Positions 1 through 12,600 of a DNA stretch of 64,000 nt are shown in pieces (position 1 is the stretch's first letter; each line of letters starts with the position of its first letter). The DNA lies in NCBI GenBank assembly GCA_016223165.1, contig JACRPO010000009.1:496001-560000 (forward strand). The letters run 5' to 3'. Below the pieces are notes generated by a model that saw nothing but the letters and a program-made list of their open reading frames with translations, was not told the DNA's origin and did no database searches. A program made the position numbers and the translations under genes. Source of the DNA: Burkholderiales bacterium (lineage in GTDB: Bacteria; Pseudomonadota; Gammaproteobacteria; Burkholderiales; Burkholderiaceae_C).

Positions 1-970
1 AGAGCGCATAGGCCAGCACCACCGCCAGCGTGCCCAGCGTACCGAGGCCGGCCTGGCGATAGAAGTCGAACAGGCTGCGCCCGGCGAAGGCCGGCGAGCT
101 CTGCAGCAGTGCCCACTTCAATGCGACGATCAACACGAGGAAGGGGGCGCTGAACAGCGCCGCCTCGCGCAGGGCCGGCCGCCAGTGGGCAAGCGTGAAG
201 CCGTAGGCGCTCGCCGGGAACATGCTCGTGCGGATGTTCAGGTACAGGCCGAACGCGAAGCCGAGCAGGATGATCACGCTGAACGCGGTGGAGTCGGGCA
301 CCAGCGCTTTCAGCGGCTGCATCAGCACGAGCGCGAACATGTACAGGCAGGTGCCGATGAGCACCCGGCTCATGAAGCGGCCCATCTCGACGCGCTTGCG
401 TTCCTCGTGCAGCGCCTCCTCCAGGTGCCGCACGGCGCCCGAGGTGCTGACGCGGATCTTCTGCGCCAGCTCGCGCCCGAGGTTGAGCTGCATCTGCACG
501 GCCGGGTGCGGCGCCCGCTCGGCCGCCTGCTCGAGGTCGCGCACGCGCAGCATCAGCGCCACCGATTCCTCGACAGCGCGCACGGTGGCCGAGCGCGTGC
601 CGCGATCGAGCAGCGCGACCTCGCCGACCACGGCGCCGGGCAGCGCCTGGCCGATGCGGTGGCCGCCGTCGTCCGCTGCCGCGCTGTCTCGCTCGCTGCG
701 CTTGCGCACCTCGAAGCGGCCGCTCTCGATGAAGTAGATCGCGTCGGCAGCGTCGCCTTCGGTGATCAGGTCCGCGCCCGCCGGCAGGCGAAGGCGGTGG
801 CCGACCTCGCGCAGCAGCGCGGCCAGCGCGTGCCGCTCGATGCCGTGAAAGAGGCTCGACTCGGCGAGCAGCCGGTCGATGAGCGGGGCCAGGGCCTCCT
901 CGGTGAGTGCCTCTTCGACAGGCGCCCGTTCGGCGGGCGCCAGTTCGGTGAGTGCCTGTTCTGTGGGCAT
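1..970 (-). CDS. Cyclic-nucleotide-binding domain membrane protein (3' end outside window)
   Basis: The ATG at 970 opens a frame that runs off the left edge, so about 323 residues are visible. Roughly residues 30-160 look like a cNMP-binding (CRP-like) domain: LFHGIERHALAALL, a GEVALLDRGTRSATV stretch typical of the phosphate-binding cassette, and a following helix. A charged linker (EEALHEERKRVEMGR) leads into several hydrophobic segments (around VLIGTCLYMFALVLM, FSVIILLGFAFGLYL, FSAPFLVLIVALKWALL and LGTLAVVLAYAL). The layout suggests a nucleotide-gated or nucleotide-sensing inner-membrane protein. The C-terminal part that would name the family (for example a CPBP-type protease) is missing. 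It is divergent from the acyltransferase gene, 51 bp away. Confidence 0.7.
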   Translation of the reverse strand, partial: MPTEQALTELAPAERAPVEEALTEEALAPLIDRLLAESSLFHGIERHALAALLREVGHRLRLPAGADLITEGDAADAIYFIESGRFEVRKRSERDSAAADDGGHRIGQALPGAVVGEVALLDRGTRSATVRAVEESVALMLRVRDLEQAAERAPHPAVQMQLNLGRELAQKIRVSTSGAVRHLEEALHEERKRVEMGRFMSRVLIGTCLYMFALVLMQPLKALVPDSTAFSVIILLGFAFGLYLNIRTSMFPASAYGFTLAHWRPALREAALFSAPFLVLIVALKWALLQSSPAFAGRSLFDFYRQAGLGTLGTLAVVLAYAL

Positions 971-1021
971 CGGCGGTGTCCGGGGTCTGGAGTCTCTCGA
1001 GGCGTGTGGCAGAGTCCGAGG

Positions 1022-1597
1022 GTGATCAAGAAGAGCATAGGACGCGCGATCCTGCACCTCGGCGGCTGGGCGTTCGAGGGGCCGGTGCCGGCCATCCACC
1101 GCTACGTGCTGATCGCAGCGCCGCACACGTCCAACTGGGACTTCGTCTACATGATGGCGATGGCATGGGCACTCGGGATCCGGCTCACCTGGATGGGCAA
1201 GGCCTCGCTCTTCGTCTTCCCGCACGGCGCACTGTTCAGGGCGTTGGGCGGCGTGCCCATCCGCCGCGCCCTGCGCGCCAACCTCGTCGAGCAGAGCGTC
1301 GCCCGCTTCGCCGGAGGGCAGGACCTCGTGCTGGCCGTGCCCGCCGAAGGCACGCGAACCCGCGGCACCACCTGGCGCTCCGGCTTCTATCACATCGCCC
1401 GCCTCGCCGACGTGCCGGTGGTCCTCGGCTACCTCGACTACGCGCGCAAGCGCGGCGGCCTCGGGCCGGCGCTGCGCCCGAGCGGCAACGTGCGCGCCGA
1501 CATGGACATCGTGCGCGCCTTCTACGCCGACAAGGTGGGTCGCCGTCCTGCGCAGTTCACCGCGCCGCGCCTGGCCGAGGAGTCGGACGAGCACTGA
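1022..1597 (+). CDS. PlsC-like 1-acyl-glycerol-3-phosphate acyltransferase family protein
   Basis: This 191-residue protein has both signature blocks of the PlsC/lysophospholipid acyltransferase family. HTSNWD near residue 30 fits the catalytic HX4D motif, and VPAEGTRTRG near residue 105 fits the (F)PEGTR acyl-acceptor motif. Family members transfer an acyl chain to a lysophospholipid at the inner face of the cytoplasmic membrane. The GTG at 1022 is chosen because homology begins just after it (VIKKSIGRAIL); the frame stays open far upstream, but that part is antisense to the neighbouring gene. It is shorter than classical PlsC (about 240 residues), as in the compact subfamily. The exact substrate cannot be told. 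Confidence 0.8.
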   Translation: MIKKSIGRAILHLGGWAFEGPVPAIHRYVLIAAPHTSNWDFVYMMAMAWALGIRLTWMGKASLFVFPHGALFRALGGVPIRRALRANLVEQSVARFAGGQDLVLAVPAEGTRTRGTTWRSGFYHIARLADVPVVLGYLDYARKRGGLGPALRPSGNVRADMDIVRAFYADKVGRRPAQFTAPRLAEESDEH

Positions 1598-1633
1598 CCT
1601 CGCGACCTGACCGGGCCCGCGCGGCAGCGCCGT

Positions 1634-3328
1634 TCAGTGCTGCGCGCGCACCTCGATCGGGGTCGAGCCCGCCTGCCCGCGCCGCGCGCGGCGCTCGGCG
1701 AGTTCGAAGAGGCCTTGCACGAGCAAGGCGAGCACCGCCGCGGGCAGGGCGCCGGCGAGCATCGCCGAGGTGTCGTTGACGGCGAGCCCGGCGACGATGC
1801 GCTCGCCGAACCCGCCGGCGCCGACGAAGGCGGCCACCGTGGCCGTGCCGACGTTGATGACGGCGGCAGTCTTCACGCCGGCCAGCAGGGTCGGCATGGC
1901 CAGCGGCAACTCGACCAACCGCAGGCTCTGCGCCGGCGTGAGCCCCAGCGCGCGCGCGGCCAGCGACAGCTCCGCCGGCACGCTGCGCAGCCCGGCAAGC
2001 GTATTGGCGACGATGGGCAGGAGCGCATAGACGAAGAGCGCCAGCAGCGCCGGTGCAAAGCCGATCGTGCCCAGCGCGGCAATGAGAAAGGCGAGCAGCG
2101 CCAGCGAAGGCACGGTCTGCATCAGGCCCACGGCGGCGAGCACGACGCCGGCCGCGCGCGGCCGCCGCCAGGCCACGATGCCGAGCGGCACCGCCACGAT
2201 GACCGCTAGCGCCACCGAGGCGAAGACGAGCAGCACGTGCTGGCCGGCGAGCCGCGCGAGGTCAGGGGCAAGCAGTCGTTCGACGAAGCCGGCCGCACGT
2301 GCAGGTGCAGGTGCGCGCCCAGGTGCGGGCGCCGGCGCGGCCACGGCGCCGCCCGCAGAGGCCGCCGCGGCTGGCGCGGCTGCCGCCGCCGGCGCGGCGC
2401 CCGCCGCCGCCGACGGGCGCGCCGCGAGAAAGGTGCGCGCCACCTCGGCGAACGCCCGCCCGTCGAGCTCGGCCTCGGCGTTGAGCGCGATCATGCGCGC
2501 CTCGTCGATGCGGCCGGCCAGGGCAGCGAGCGCGGCCACGGCGCGCTCGTCGACGCTGGCGCGCATCAGCAGCACGGCGTCGTAGCGCGGGAAGAAGCTG
2601 CGGTCGTCGGCGAGTACACGCAGGCCGTCGCGGCCGATGCGTGCATCGGTGGAGTAGGCGTCGATGAGGTTGACGCGGCCGGCCTTCAGCGCGTCGTAGG
2701 CGAGGCCGTGGTCGAGCGCGTTGCCGGGCGCGAACGGCAGGCCGTAGGCGCGCTGCAGCGCCGGCCAGCCGTCTTCGCGCACGATGAACTCGTGCGAAAG
2801 GCCGGGCCGGATCGTGCCGGCCGGCAGCCGCGCGAGGTCGGAGATCTTCGCCACCCCCAGCCGCTGCGCCTCGGCCTCCTGCATCGCGAACGCGTACGTA
2901 TTGTTGAAGCCGAGCGGCACCGCCGCCTTCAGGCCGCGCGGCGCGAGCCACTGGTTCAGCTCGGCCAGCGATGGGTTACCTTCGCGCTTGAGGATGGCGC
3001 GCACGACGGTGCCGGTGTACTCGGGGTACAGATCGACCTCGCCGGCAGCGAGCGCCTGCTCGAGGATGCCGGTGTTGCCCAGGCCCTGCCGGTGCGTGCA
3101 GGCGCGGCCGGCCGCAACGAGCGTCTGGCAGGCGATCTCGCCCAGGATGTAGCTCTCGGTGAAGCGCTTGGAACCGACGACGAGCGGCTTGTCGGCCATC
3201 TGCGCCGTCTGTGCCGTCTGTGCCGTCTGCGCCTTCACCGGCGCGGCGAGCGCCAGCAGCAGCGCGGCGGCGCAGGAGGCGAACAAGGCCCAAGGAACGG
3301 GCGTGCCAGCCAGCCGCTGCGCGCGCAT
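1634..3328 (-). CDS. Glycine betaine/choline ABC transporter, substrate-binding protein fused to permease
   Basis: One 564-residue chain joins two usually separate subunits. Residues 1-35 are a signal peptide. Residues about 47-310 are an OpuAC/ProX-type binding protein (VGSKRFTESYILGEIACQ, GLGNTGILEQALAAGEVDLYPEYTGT). An Ala/Pro linker of about 45 residues follows, then a permease domain of about 200 residues with hydrophobic helices and an EAA-like loop (AARALGLTPAQSLRLVELPLAMP). It should import a quaternary amine such as betaine or choline, but no ATPase gene is next to it. The ATG at 3328 lies 5 bp past the argG stop, so it is probably cotranscribed with argG. The tandem QTA residues after the signal sequence come from a short repeat. 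Confidence 0.85.
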   Translation of the reverse strand: MRAQRLAGTPVPWALFASCAAALLLALAAPVKAQTAQTAQTAQMADKPLVVGSKRFTESYILGEIACQTLVAAGRACTHRQGLGNTGILEQALAAGEVDLYPEYTGTVVRAILKREGNPSLAELNQWLAPRGLKAAVPLGFNNTYAFAMQEAEAQRLGVAKISDLARLPAGTIRPGLSHEFIVREDGWPALQRAYGLPFAPGNALDHGLAYDALKAGRVNLIDAYSTDARIGRDGLRVLADDRSFFPRYDAVLLMRASVDERAVAALAALAGRIDEARMIALNAEAELDGRAFAEVARTFLAARPSAAAGAAPAAAAAPAAAASAGGAVAAPAPAPGRAPAPARAAGFVERLLAPDLARLAGQHVLLVFASVALAVIVAVPLGIVAWRRPRAAGVVLAAVGLMQTVPSLALLAFLIAALGTIGFAPALLALFVYALLPIVANTLAGLRSVPAELSLAARALGLTPAQSLRLVELPLAMPTLLAGVKTAAVINVGTATVAAFVGAGGFGERIVAGLAVNDTSAMLAGALPAAVLALLVQGLFELAERRARRGQAGSTPIEVRAQH

Positions 3329-3333
3329 GGGTT

Positions 3334-4701
3334 TCAGCCCCTGCCGGGCTTGCCGGCCTCGCCGGCCCCGGGCGTCGGCGGCGAGAGCAGCGGGATGGCA
3401 CCGTCGGCGCCCGCGCCCAGCAGCCCGGTGCGCGAGTAGATGCCGAGCTTGTCGCGCGTGTCGGCGATGTCGAGGTCGCGCATCGTCAACTGGCCGATGC
3501 GGTCGACGGGGCAGAAGGAGCCCTCGCCCTTTTCCATCGTCAGCCGCTCGGGGTGGTAGGTGAGGTTGGGGCTTTGCGTATCGACGAGGCTCCAGTCGTT
3601 GCCACGCCTGAGCTCGATCCACACCTCCCCGGTGATGGCGCGCGCCACCCAGCGCTGCGCCGTCTCGCGCAGCATCAGCGCCTGCGGGTCGAACCAGCGG
3701 CCGTGGTAGAGCAGCTTGCCAAGCCGGCGGCCGTTGCTGCGGTACTGCTCGATGGTGTCCTCGTTGTGGATGCCGGTGACGAGGCGCTCGTAGGCCGTGT
3801 GCAGGAGCGCCATGCCCGGCGCCTCGTAGATGCCGCGGCTCTTGGCCTCGATGATGCGGTTCTCGATCTGGTCGCACATGCCCAGGCCGTGCCGGCCGCC
3901 GATGCGGTTGGCCTCCTCGAACAGCTCCACCGCGCCGGCGAAGGTGCGGCCGTTCAGCGCCACCGGCACGCCCTCCTCGAAGCGCACGGCCACGACCTCG
4001 GCCTTCACCTCGACCTCGGGCCTCCAGAAGGCCACGCCCATGATCGGGTTGACGATCGTCAGGCCCTTGTTCAGGAACTCCAGGTCCTTCGCCTCGTGCG
4101 TGGCGCCCAGCATGTTGCTGTCGGTGCTGTACGCCTTCTCGACGCTCATCTTGTAGTCGAAGCCATGCGCGACGAGGTACTCGCTCATCTCCTTGCGGCC
4201 GCCGAGCTCGTCGATGAAGCGCTGGTCTAGCCAGGGCTTGTAGATGCGCAGCTGCGGGTTGGCGAGCAGCCCGTAGCGGTAGAAGCGCTCGATGTCGTTG
4301 CCCTTGAAGGTGCTGCCGTCGCCCCAGATGTGCACGCCGTCTTCGCGCATCGCCACCACCAGCGCCGTGCCGGTGACGGCGCGGCCGAGCGGCGTCGTGT
4401 TGAAGTAGGTGGCGCCGCCGGTTGAGATGTGGAAGGCGCTGCACTGAATGGCGGCGATGCCCTCGGCGACGAGCTGCGCGCGGCAGTCGACGAGGCGGGC
4501 GAGCTCGGCGCCGTAGGCCCGCGCCTTGCGCGGGATCTCCTCGTAATCGCTCTCGTCGGGCTGGCCGAGGTGGGCGGTGTAGGCGCAGGGGATGGCGCCC
4601 TTGGCGCGCATCCAGTGCACGGCGGCACTGGTATCGAGGCCGCCGCTGAAGGCGATGCCGACACGCTCGCCGGTGGGCAGGGATTGCAGGATGTGGGTCA
4701 T
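3334..4701 (-). CDS. argG: Argininosuccinate synthase
   Basis: The 455-residue protein joins citrulline and aspartate with ATP to give argininosuccinate, the penultimate step of arginine synthesis in the cytoplasm. The N-terminal SGGLDTS is the ATP-pyrophosphatase P-loop. Further conserved blocks are AYTAHLGQPDESDYEEIP, STGGATYFNTTPLGRAVTG and YSTDSNMLGATHEAKDLE. Length and sequence style fit the longer E. coli-type ArgG rather than the roughly 400-residue common type. It is the first gene of a likely two-gene unit with the betaine-type transporter fusion and is divergent from the VapBC pair. Confidence 0.96.
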   Translation of the reverse strand: MTHILQSLPTGERVGIAFSGGLDTSAAVHWMRAKGAIPCAYTAHLGQPDESDYEEIPRKARAYGAELARLVDCRAQLVAEGIAAIQCSAFHISTGGATYFNTTPLGRAVTGTALVVAMREDGVHIWGDGSTFKGNDIERFYRYGLLANPQLRIYKPWLDQRFIDELGGRKEMSEYLVAHGFDYKMSVEKAYSTDSNMLGATHEAKDLEFLNKGLTIVNPIMGVAFWRPEVEVKAEVVAVRFEEGVPVALNGRTFAGAVELFEEANRIGGRHGLGMCDQIENRIIEAKSRGIYEAPGMALLHTAYERLVTGIHNEDTIEQYRSNGRRLGKLLYHGRWFDPQALMLRETAQRWVARAITGEVWIELRRGNDWSLVDTQSPNLTYHPERLTMEKGEGSFCPVDRIGQLTMRDLDIADTRDKLGIYSRTGLLGAGADGAIPLLSPPTPGAGEAGKPGRG

Positions 4702-4773
4702 GGGTTTGCCTGATGGCGCTTCGCCGTCGATTGTCGCAATGCCCAGGCTGCGGGTTCTGCCGCACCCGCATCA

Positions 4774-4801
4774 CACTGCGGCCGTGTACACTGCCGCAGT
4801 G
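4774..4801. promoter_or_regulatory. Inverted repeat between argG and the VapB-like gene, candidate antitoxin operator
   Basis: Perfect 9-bp arms CACTGCGGC (4774-4782) and GCCGCAGTG (4793-4801) are separated by 10 bp and end 20 bp before the antitoxin start. Toxin-antitoxin operons are commonly autorepressed through such palindromes, so this is a reasonable VapBC operator. It could also affect the divergent argG promoter. The position and symmetry are seen in the sequence; the function is inferred. Confidence 0.45.
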
Positions 4802-4820
4802 CATCTGACAGGCCGCGCCC

Positions 4821-5042
4821 ATGAAGAACATCACCCTCAGCGCAGACGAGCGACTGATCGAAGCCGCGCGTGAGCGGGCGAGTGCCGAGAAGACGACGTT
4901 GAACGAGCAGTTCCGCCGTTGGCTCGCCAGCTACGCCGGGGTGGCGGGCCAGCAGCAGCGCTACGAAGAGGTGATGGCGTCGCTTCGCGGGCGGCTCAAG
5001 GTGGGCCGCAAGCTGAGCCGGGACGAGCTGAATGACCGCTGA
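4821..5042 (+). CDS. VapB-like antitoxin, ribbon-helix-helix type
   Basis: This 73-residue protein starts KNITLSADERLIEAARERA, a pattern typical of ribbon-helix-helix antitoxins: a short beta strand, then a helix with a DNA-binding dimer role. The charged C-terminal part (LRGRLKVGRKLSRDELND) would wrap the toxin. Its last 11 bases overlap the start of the PIN toxin gene, the usual translational coupling of such pairs. It should neutralise the toxin and repress the operon through the palindrome just upstream. Confidence 0.75.
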   Translation: MKNITLSADERLIEAARERASAEKTTLNEQFRRWLASYAGVAGQQQRYEEVMASLRGRLKVGRKLSRDELNDR

Positions 5043-5457
5043 AGCGTTCATCGACACCAACGTCTTCATCTACCACCTCGACGCCACCGACAAGCGCAAG
5101 CACCGCATCGCCGAAGGCATCGTCCGTGATGCGCTCGCCAGCGGCAACGCCTGCATCAGCTGGCAGGTTGTCCAGGAGTGCCTGAATGCAGCACTGCGCA
5201 AGGCGGCCGTGCCGCTGAAGCCTGAGCAGGCACGGAGCTACCTCGACGTCGTGCTGCTGCCGCTTTCGCAGATGGCGCCGTCGGCGGCTGTGTACCACCG
5301 CGCGCTGGAGGTGCAGCAACGCTGGCGTTTCAGCTTCTTCGACTCCTTGATCGTGGCCTCGGCGCTCGCCGCCGGTTGCAGGCGCCTCCTGACCGAGGAC
5401 CTCCAGCATGGCCAGCGCATCGAGACGCTGACCGTGCAGAACCCGTTCCTGGAGTGA
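5032..5457 (+). CDS. vapC: VapC-like PIN-domain ribonuclease toxin
   Basis: The 141-residue protein is a complete PIN domain. The acidic metal-binding quartet is visible as D8 (FIDTN), E49 (WQVVQECLN), D104 (FFDSLIVASA) and D123 (LLTEDLQHG). VapC toxins cut RNA, often tRNA or rRNA, when freed from VapB. All catalytic acids are present, so it looks intact. It overlaps the antitoxin gene by 11 bp. The RNA target cannot be read from the sequence. Confidence 0.85.
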   Translation: MTAEAFIDTNVFIYHLDATDKRKHRIAEGIVRDALASGNACISWQVVQECLNAALRKAAVPLKPEQARSYLDVVLLPLSQMAPSAAVYHRALEVQQRWRFSFFDSLIVASALAAGCRRLLTEDLQHGQRIETLTVQNPFLE

Positions 5458-5664
5458 CGTCGCCGGCCACCACGAGCAGGGGCGCCGCTGGGGCGGCCGC
5501 TCCAGGCGACACCCTTTCAGGCCCTGTCTGCCCGCCTGCCCGCCGCCGCACCGGAACCCGGCGGTGGAGGTGAGCGTGCATCCGGGGCGCGGCGCCCTAC
5601 ACGACAATGCGCGGCTCGCACCTTCCCCCAAGCACCCCGGCGAGCCCGGCGAGGAACACACCCC

Positions 5665-7065
<1,401 letters not shown>

Positions 7066-7092
7066 GGGTTTGGGGAGCGTGACGAGGAGGAG

Positions 7093-9843
<2,751 letters not shown>

Positions 9844-9901
9844 GCCTGTCGAGAAACAGAGGCCGCGGCGCGCGATCACCCTCACCCCAACCGGGGCGCC
9901 C

Positions 9902-10792
9902 TCAGCCGCGCAGGAAGTGGTCGCCCAGCAGCAGCGCGAAGAGCGCGAACAGGTAGACGATCGAGTACCTGAACGCCGGCATCGCCCAGCGCGGCTCGCG
10001 CCGCAACCGCAGCGCCATGTCGACGAAGCGCACGCCGAACGCGGCGGCGCCCAGGCCGTAGAGCCAGCCACTCATGCCGATCGCCACCGGCGCCAGGGCG
10101 ATCAGCGCCGTGGCGATGCTGTAGTGCACGATGCGCTCGCTGGTGAACGCGATGCCGTGCGTCACCGGCAGCATCGGCACCTCGGCGCGCGCATAGTCGT
10201 CACGGCGGTGAATGGCCAGCGCCCAGAAATGCGGCGGCGTCCACAGCAGGATGATCGTGAACAGCAGCAGCGCCCCGGGTTCGACGGCGCCCGTCACGGC
10301 CACCCAGCCGAGCAGCGGCGGCGCCGCGCCGGCGGCGCCGCCGATGACGATGTTCTGCGGCGTGGCGCGCTTGAGGTAGGCGCTGTAGACGACGGCGTAG
10401 CCCAGCAGCGCCGCCACGCTCAGCAAGGCGCACAGAGGGTTGGTCGTGGCGATCAGCAGGGCCACGCCGGCCCCACCCAGCGTGACAGCGAAGGCGAACG
10501 CCTGCGCCGCGCCGACGGTGCCGCTCGGCAGCGGGCGCGCGCGCGTGCGCGCCATCAGGGCGTCGATGCGCCGGTCGATGAGGTGGTTGATCGCCGCGGC
10601 CGCGCCGGCCACGAGCGCGATGCCGAGCGTGCCGCCCAGCATCACGCTCCACGGCGGCAGGTCGGGGCGCGCCAGCAGCATGCCGACGGCGACGGTGAAG
10701 ACCATCAGCGCCACGACGCGCGGCTTGGTCAGTTCGAGGTAGGCGCGCCAGGGCGTGCGCGCGGCGTAGCGGACCAGGGTCCCTTCGGTCAT
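9902..10792 (-). CDS. ctaB: Protohaem IX farnesyltransferase (haem O synthase)
   Basis: The 296-residue polytopic membrane protein belongs to the UbiA prenyltransferase family. It shows the Asp-rich substrate motif NHLIDRRIDALMARTRARPLP near residues 67-87 and a second conserved stretch around YAVVYSAYLKRATPQN. It attaches a farnesyl group to haem B to give haem O, the precursor of haem A needed by the oxidase encoded upstream. About nine hydrophobic segments are apparent. It is the last gene of the oxidase operon, 26 bp after the subunit IV gene. The CyoE/CtaB names are interchangeable; the caa3 context favours CtaB. Confidence 0.95.
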   Translation of the reverse strand: MTEGTLVRYAARTPWRAYLELTKPRVVALMVFTVAVGMLLARPDLPPWSVMLGGTLGIALVAGAAAAINHLIDRRIDALMARTRARPLPSGTVGAAQAFAFAVTLGGAGVALLIATTNPLCALLSVAALLGYAVVYSAYLKRATPQNIVIGGAAGAAPPLLGWVAVTGAVEPGALLLFTIILLWTPPHFWALAIHRRDDYARAEVPMLPVTHGIAFTSERIVHYSIATALIALAPVAIGMSGWLYGLGAAAFGVRFVDMALRLRREPRWAMPAFRYSIVYLFALFALLLGDHFLRG

Positions 10793-10818
10793 GGCGCTCG
10801 CGGGCCTCGGTGCCCGCT

Positions 10819-11136
10819 CTAGCGGAAGTAGAGCAGGCGCGACAGGTAGGTGTGCCCGGCCTCGGAGGCCATCAGCCCCACGAGCACCATGAGCGCCAGC
10901 GGCGGCACCAGGATGGCGTAGATCAGCGCCAGCCGTTCCCAGGCCATGTGCATGAAGACGGCGACGATGAGGCCGGCCTTGAGCATCATGAAGGCGAGGA
11001 TCAGGCCCCAGCGCAGCAGCCCCTGGAAGTGGAAGTAGTCGACCATGTACGAAAAGGCGCTGAGCACGAACAACAGCAGCCAGACCATCAGGTACAGGCG
11101 GATCGGATGTTGTTGCTGGCCGGTCGCGGTGCTCAT
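10819..11136 (-). CDS. Cytochrome c oxidase subunit IV-type small membrane protein
   Basis: The 105-residue protein has three hydrophobic helices (LYLMVWLLLFVLSAFSYMV; LILAFMMLKAGLIVAVFMHM; LIYAILVPPLALMVLVGL), the layout of prokaryotic subunit IV (CyoD/COX4_pro family). The MMLKAGLIVAVFMHM block with its histidine is typical. This subunit helps assemble or stabilise the haem-copper core. It lies between the subunit III gene and ctaB. Confidence 0.85.
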   Translation of the reverse strand: MSTATGQQQHPIRLYLMVWLLLFVLSAFSYMVDYFHFQGLLRWGLILAFMMLKAGLIVAVFMHMAWERLALIYAILVPPLALMVLVGLMASEAGHTYLSRLLYFR

Positions 11137-11237
11137 CGGATCACTCCACAGCGCTCGCCGCAGTGCGCGGCGTCAGTTCGGTTGGTCGGTCGGGTTGGTC
11201 AGGCGGGTCGGATGCTCATGGCCGGGTGGTCGCGCCG

Positions 11238-11936
11238 TCACCACAGGTAGAACAGCGCGAAGATGAAGACCCAGACGAGATCGACGAAGTGCCAGTACAG
11301 GCCCGCGATCTCGACGATCTGGTAGTTGCCCTTGCGGTCGTAGGCCCCGCCCCGCAATCGCAGCGCGACGACGATGAGGTAGATGACGCCGGCGGTGACG
11401 TGCAGGCCGTGGAAGCCGGTGATCATGAAGAAGGCCGAGCCGAACTGCGCCGCTCCCCAGGGGTTGCCCCAGGGCCGTACGCCCTCGGCGATGAGCTTGC
11501 TCCACTCGAAGGCCTGCATGCCGACGAAGGTGGCGCCGAAAGCGGCGGTGACGAACATCAGCCGCGCCGCGTTGATGCGGTCGCGGCTGTAGGCGCAGTT
11601 GACGGCCATCGCCATCGTGCCGCTGCTGCTGATGAGGATGAAGGTCATGATCGCGATCAGCAGCAGCGGCACTTCGGTGGTGCCGATGTGCAGCGCGAAG
11701 ACCTGGCTCGGGTTCGGCCACGGCACCGTGGTCGAGGTGCGCACCGTCATGTAGCCGGTGAGGAACGAGCCGAAGATGAAGGTGTCGCTGAGCAGGAAGA
11801 TCCACATCATCGCCTTGCCCCAGGCGACGTGGAAGGTGTGCTGGTCGCCCGACCAGTCGGAGATGAAGCCGCGCAGGCCCAGCCCCACGGGGGGGCGGGG
11901 TTCCTGCGCGGCGAGATGGCTTGCTTCGGCGCTCAT
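11238..11936 (-). CDS. ctaE: Cytochrome c oxidase subunit III
   Basis: The 232-residue protein carries the conserved subunit III blocks WGKAMMWIFLLSDTFIFGSF and GFHGLHVTAGVIYLIVVALR, and ends with YWHFVDLVWVFIFALFYLW. The paired residues of GFHGLHV and WHFVDLVW are diagnostic of the family. Subunit III has no redox centre and stabilises proton uptake by subunit I. This copy has five or more predicted helices and is the standard member of the two subunit III-like genes in this operon. Confidence 0.93.
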   Translation of the reverse strand: MSAEASHLAAQEPRPPVGLGLRGFISDWSGDQHTFHVAWGKAMMWIFLLSDTFIFGSFLTGYMTVRTSTTVPWPNPSQVFALHIGTTEVPLLLIAIMTFILISSSGTMAMAVNCAYSRDRINAARLMFVTAAFGATFVGMQAFEWSKLIAEGVRPWGNPWGAAQFGSAFFMITGFHGLHVTAGVIYLIVVALRLRGGAYDRKGNYQIVEIAGLYWHFVDLVWVFIFALFYLW

Positions 11937-11970
11937 GCTCTCTACCTCCGCGCTGCTCGATTGCGGCCTT

Positions 11971-12600
11971 TCAGCCGCGGCCGCAGATGAACCGGACGAT
12001 CTCGGGCGTCAGCCAGCCGAGCGCCGCATACAGCACCACCCAGACGGCCAGCAGGAAGTGCCAGTAGCGCGCGACGAGCGTGATGCGCCAGGCGGCCGTG
12101 CGCGGCTCGGCGGCCGCCGGCAGCACATGCTTGGCCACCACGCTCCAGGCGATGAGGCCGCCGATCACGTGCAGGCCGTGCAGGGCCGTCAGCAGGTAGA
12201 AGAAGCTGGCCGCGGGGTTGGTGGCGAGCAGCACGCGCGCATCGATCAGCGACTGCCAGGCCCACAGCTGCGCGCACAGGAAGGCCGCGGCGGCGGCGCC
12301 ACCGGCCAGCCACAGGCGGCGCGCGGCCTCGCGCCGGAAGGCCTGTGCCTGCACGGCAGCGCGGTGCAGGACAGCGCTGCCGGCCACCAGCAGGGCCGTG
12401 CTGAGCCACAGTTGCGCCGGCATGCCGATGGCCGACCACTCCCCACCCGATTGGCCGCCCATGTCCATGCGCATCGCGTAGGCGACGATGAACAGCGTGA
12501 ACAGCACGCTGGCCACGCCGATGAAGACCCACAGCCCCGTGCCGATGGCGCGCGAGGCGCGGTCGGCCGGCCAGGGTGGGTGCAGCACCGCGGTATTCAT
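11971..12600 (-). CDS. Second subunit III-like haem-copper oxidase protein
   Basis: The 209-residue membrane protein is clearly related to subunit III: ALHGLHVIGGLIAWSVVAKH and RYWHFLLAVWVVLYAALG match the C-terminal blocks. The N-terminal half is divergent (VFIGVASVLFTLFIVAYAMRMD). Its ATG at 12600 overlaps the stop of the subunit I gene as ATGA, so the two are translationally coupled. Paired subunit III genes are known from other caa3 operons. Note that WHFLLAVW lacks the acidic residue seen in WHFVDLVW of the other copy, so the roles may differ. Confidence 0.85.
   Translation of the reverse strand: MNTAVLHPPWPADRASRAIGTGLWVFIGVASVLFTLFIVAYAMRMDMGGQSGGEWSAIGMPAQLWLSTALLVAGSAVLHRAAVQAQAFRREAARRLWLAGGAAAAAFLCAQLWAWQSLIDARVLLATNPAASFFYLLTALHGLHVIGGLIAWSVVAKHVLPAAAEPRTAAWRITLVARYWHFLLAVWVVLYAALGWLTPEIVRFICGRG

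Noticed and set aside
9844..9901. Terminator between the helicase and ctaB
   Set aside because: Only weak GC-rich symmetry and no U-tract; not supportable by eye.
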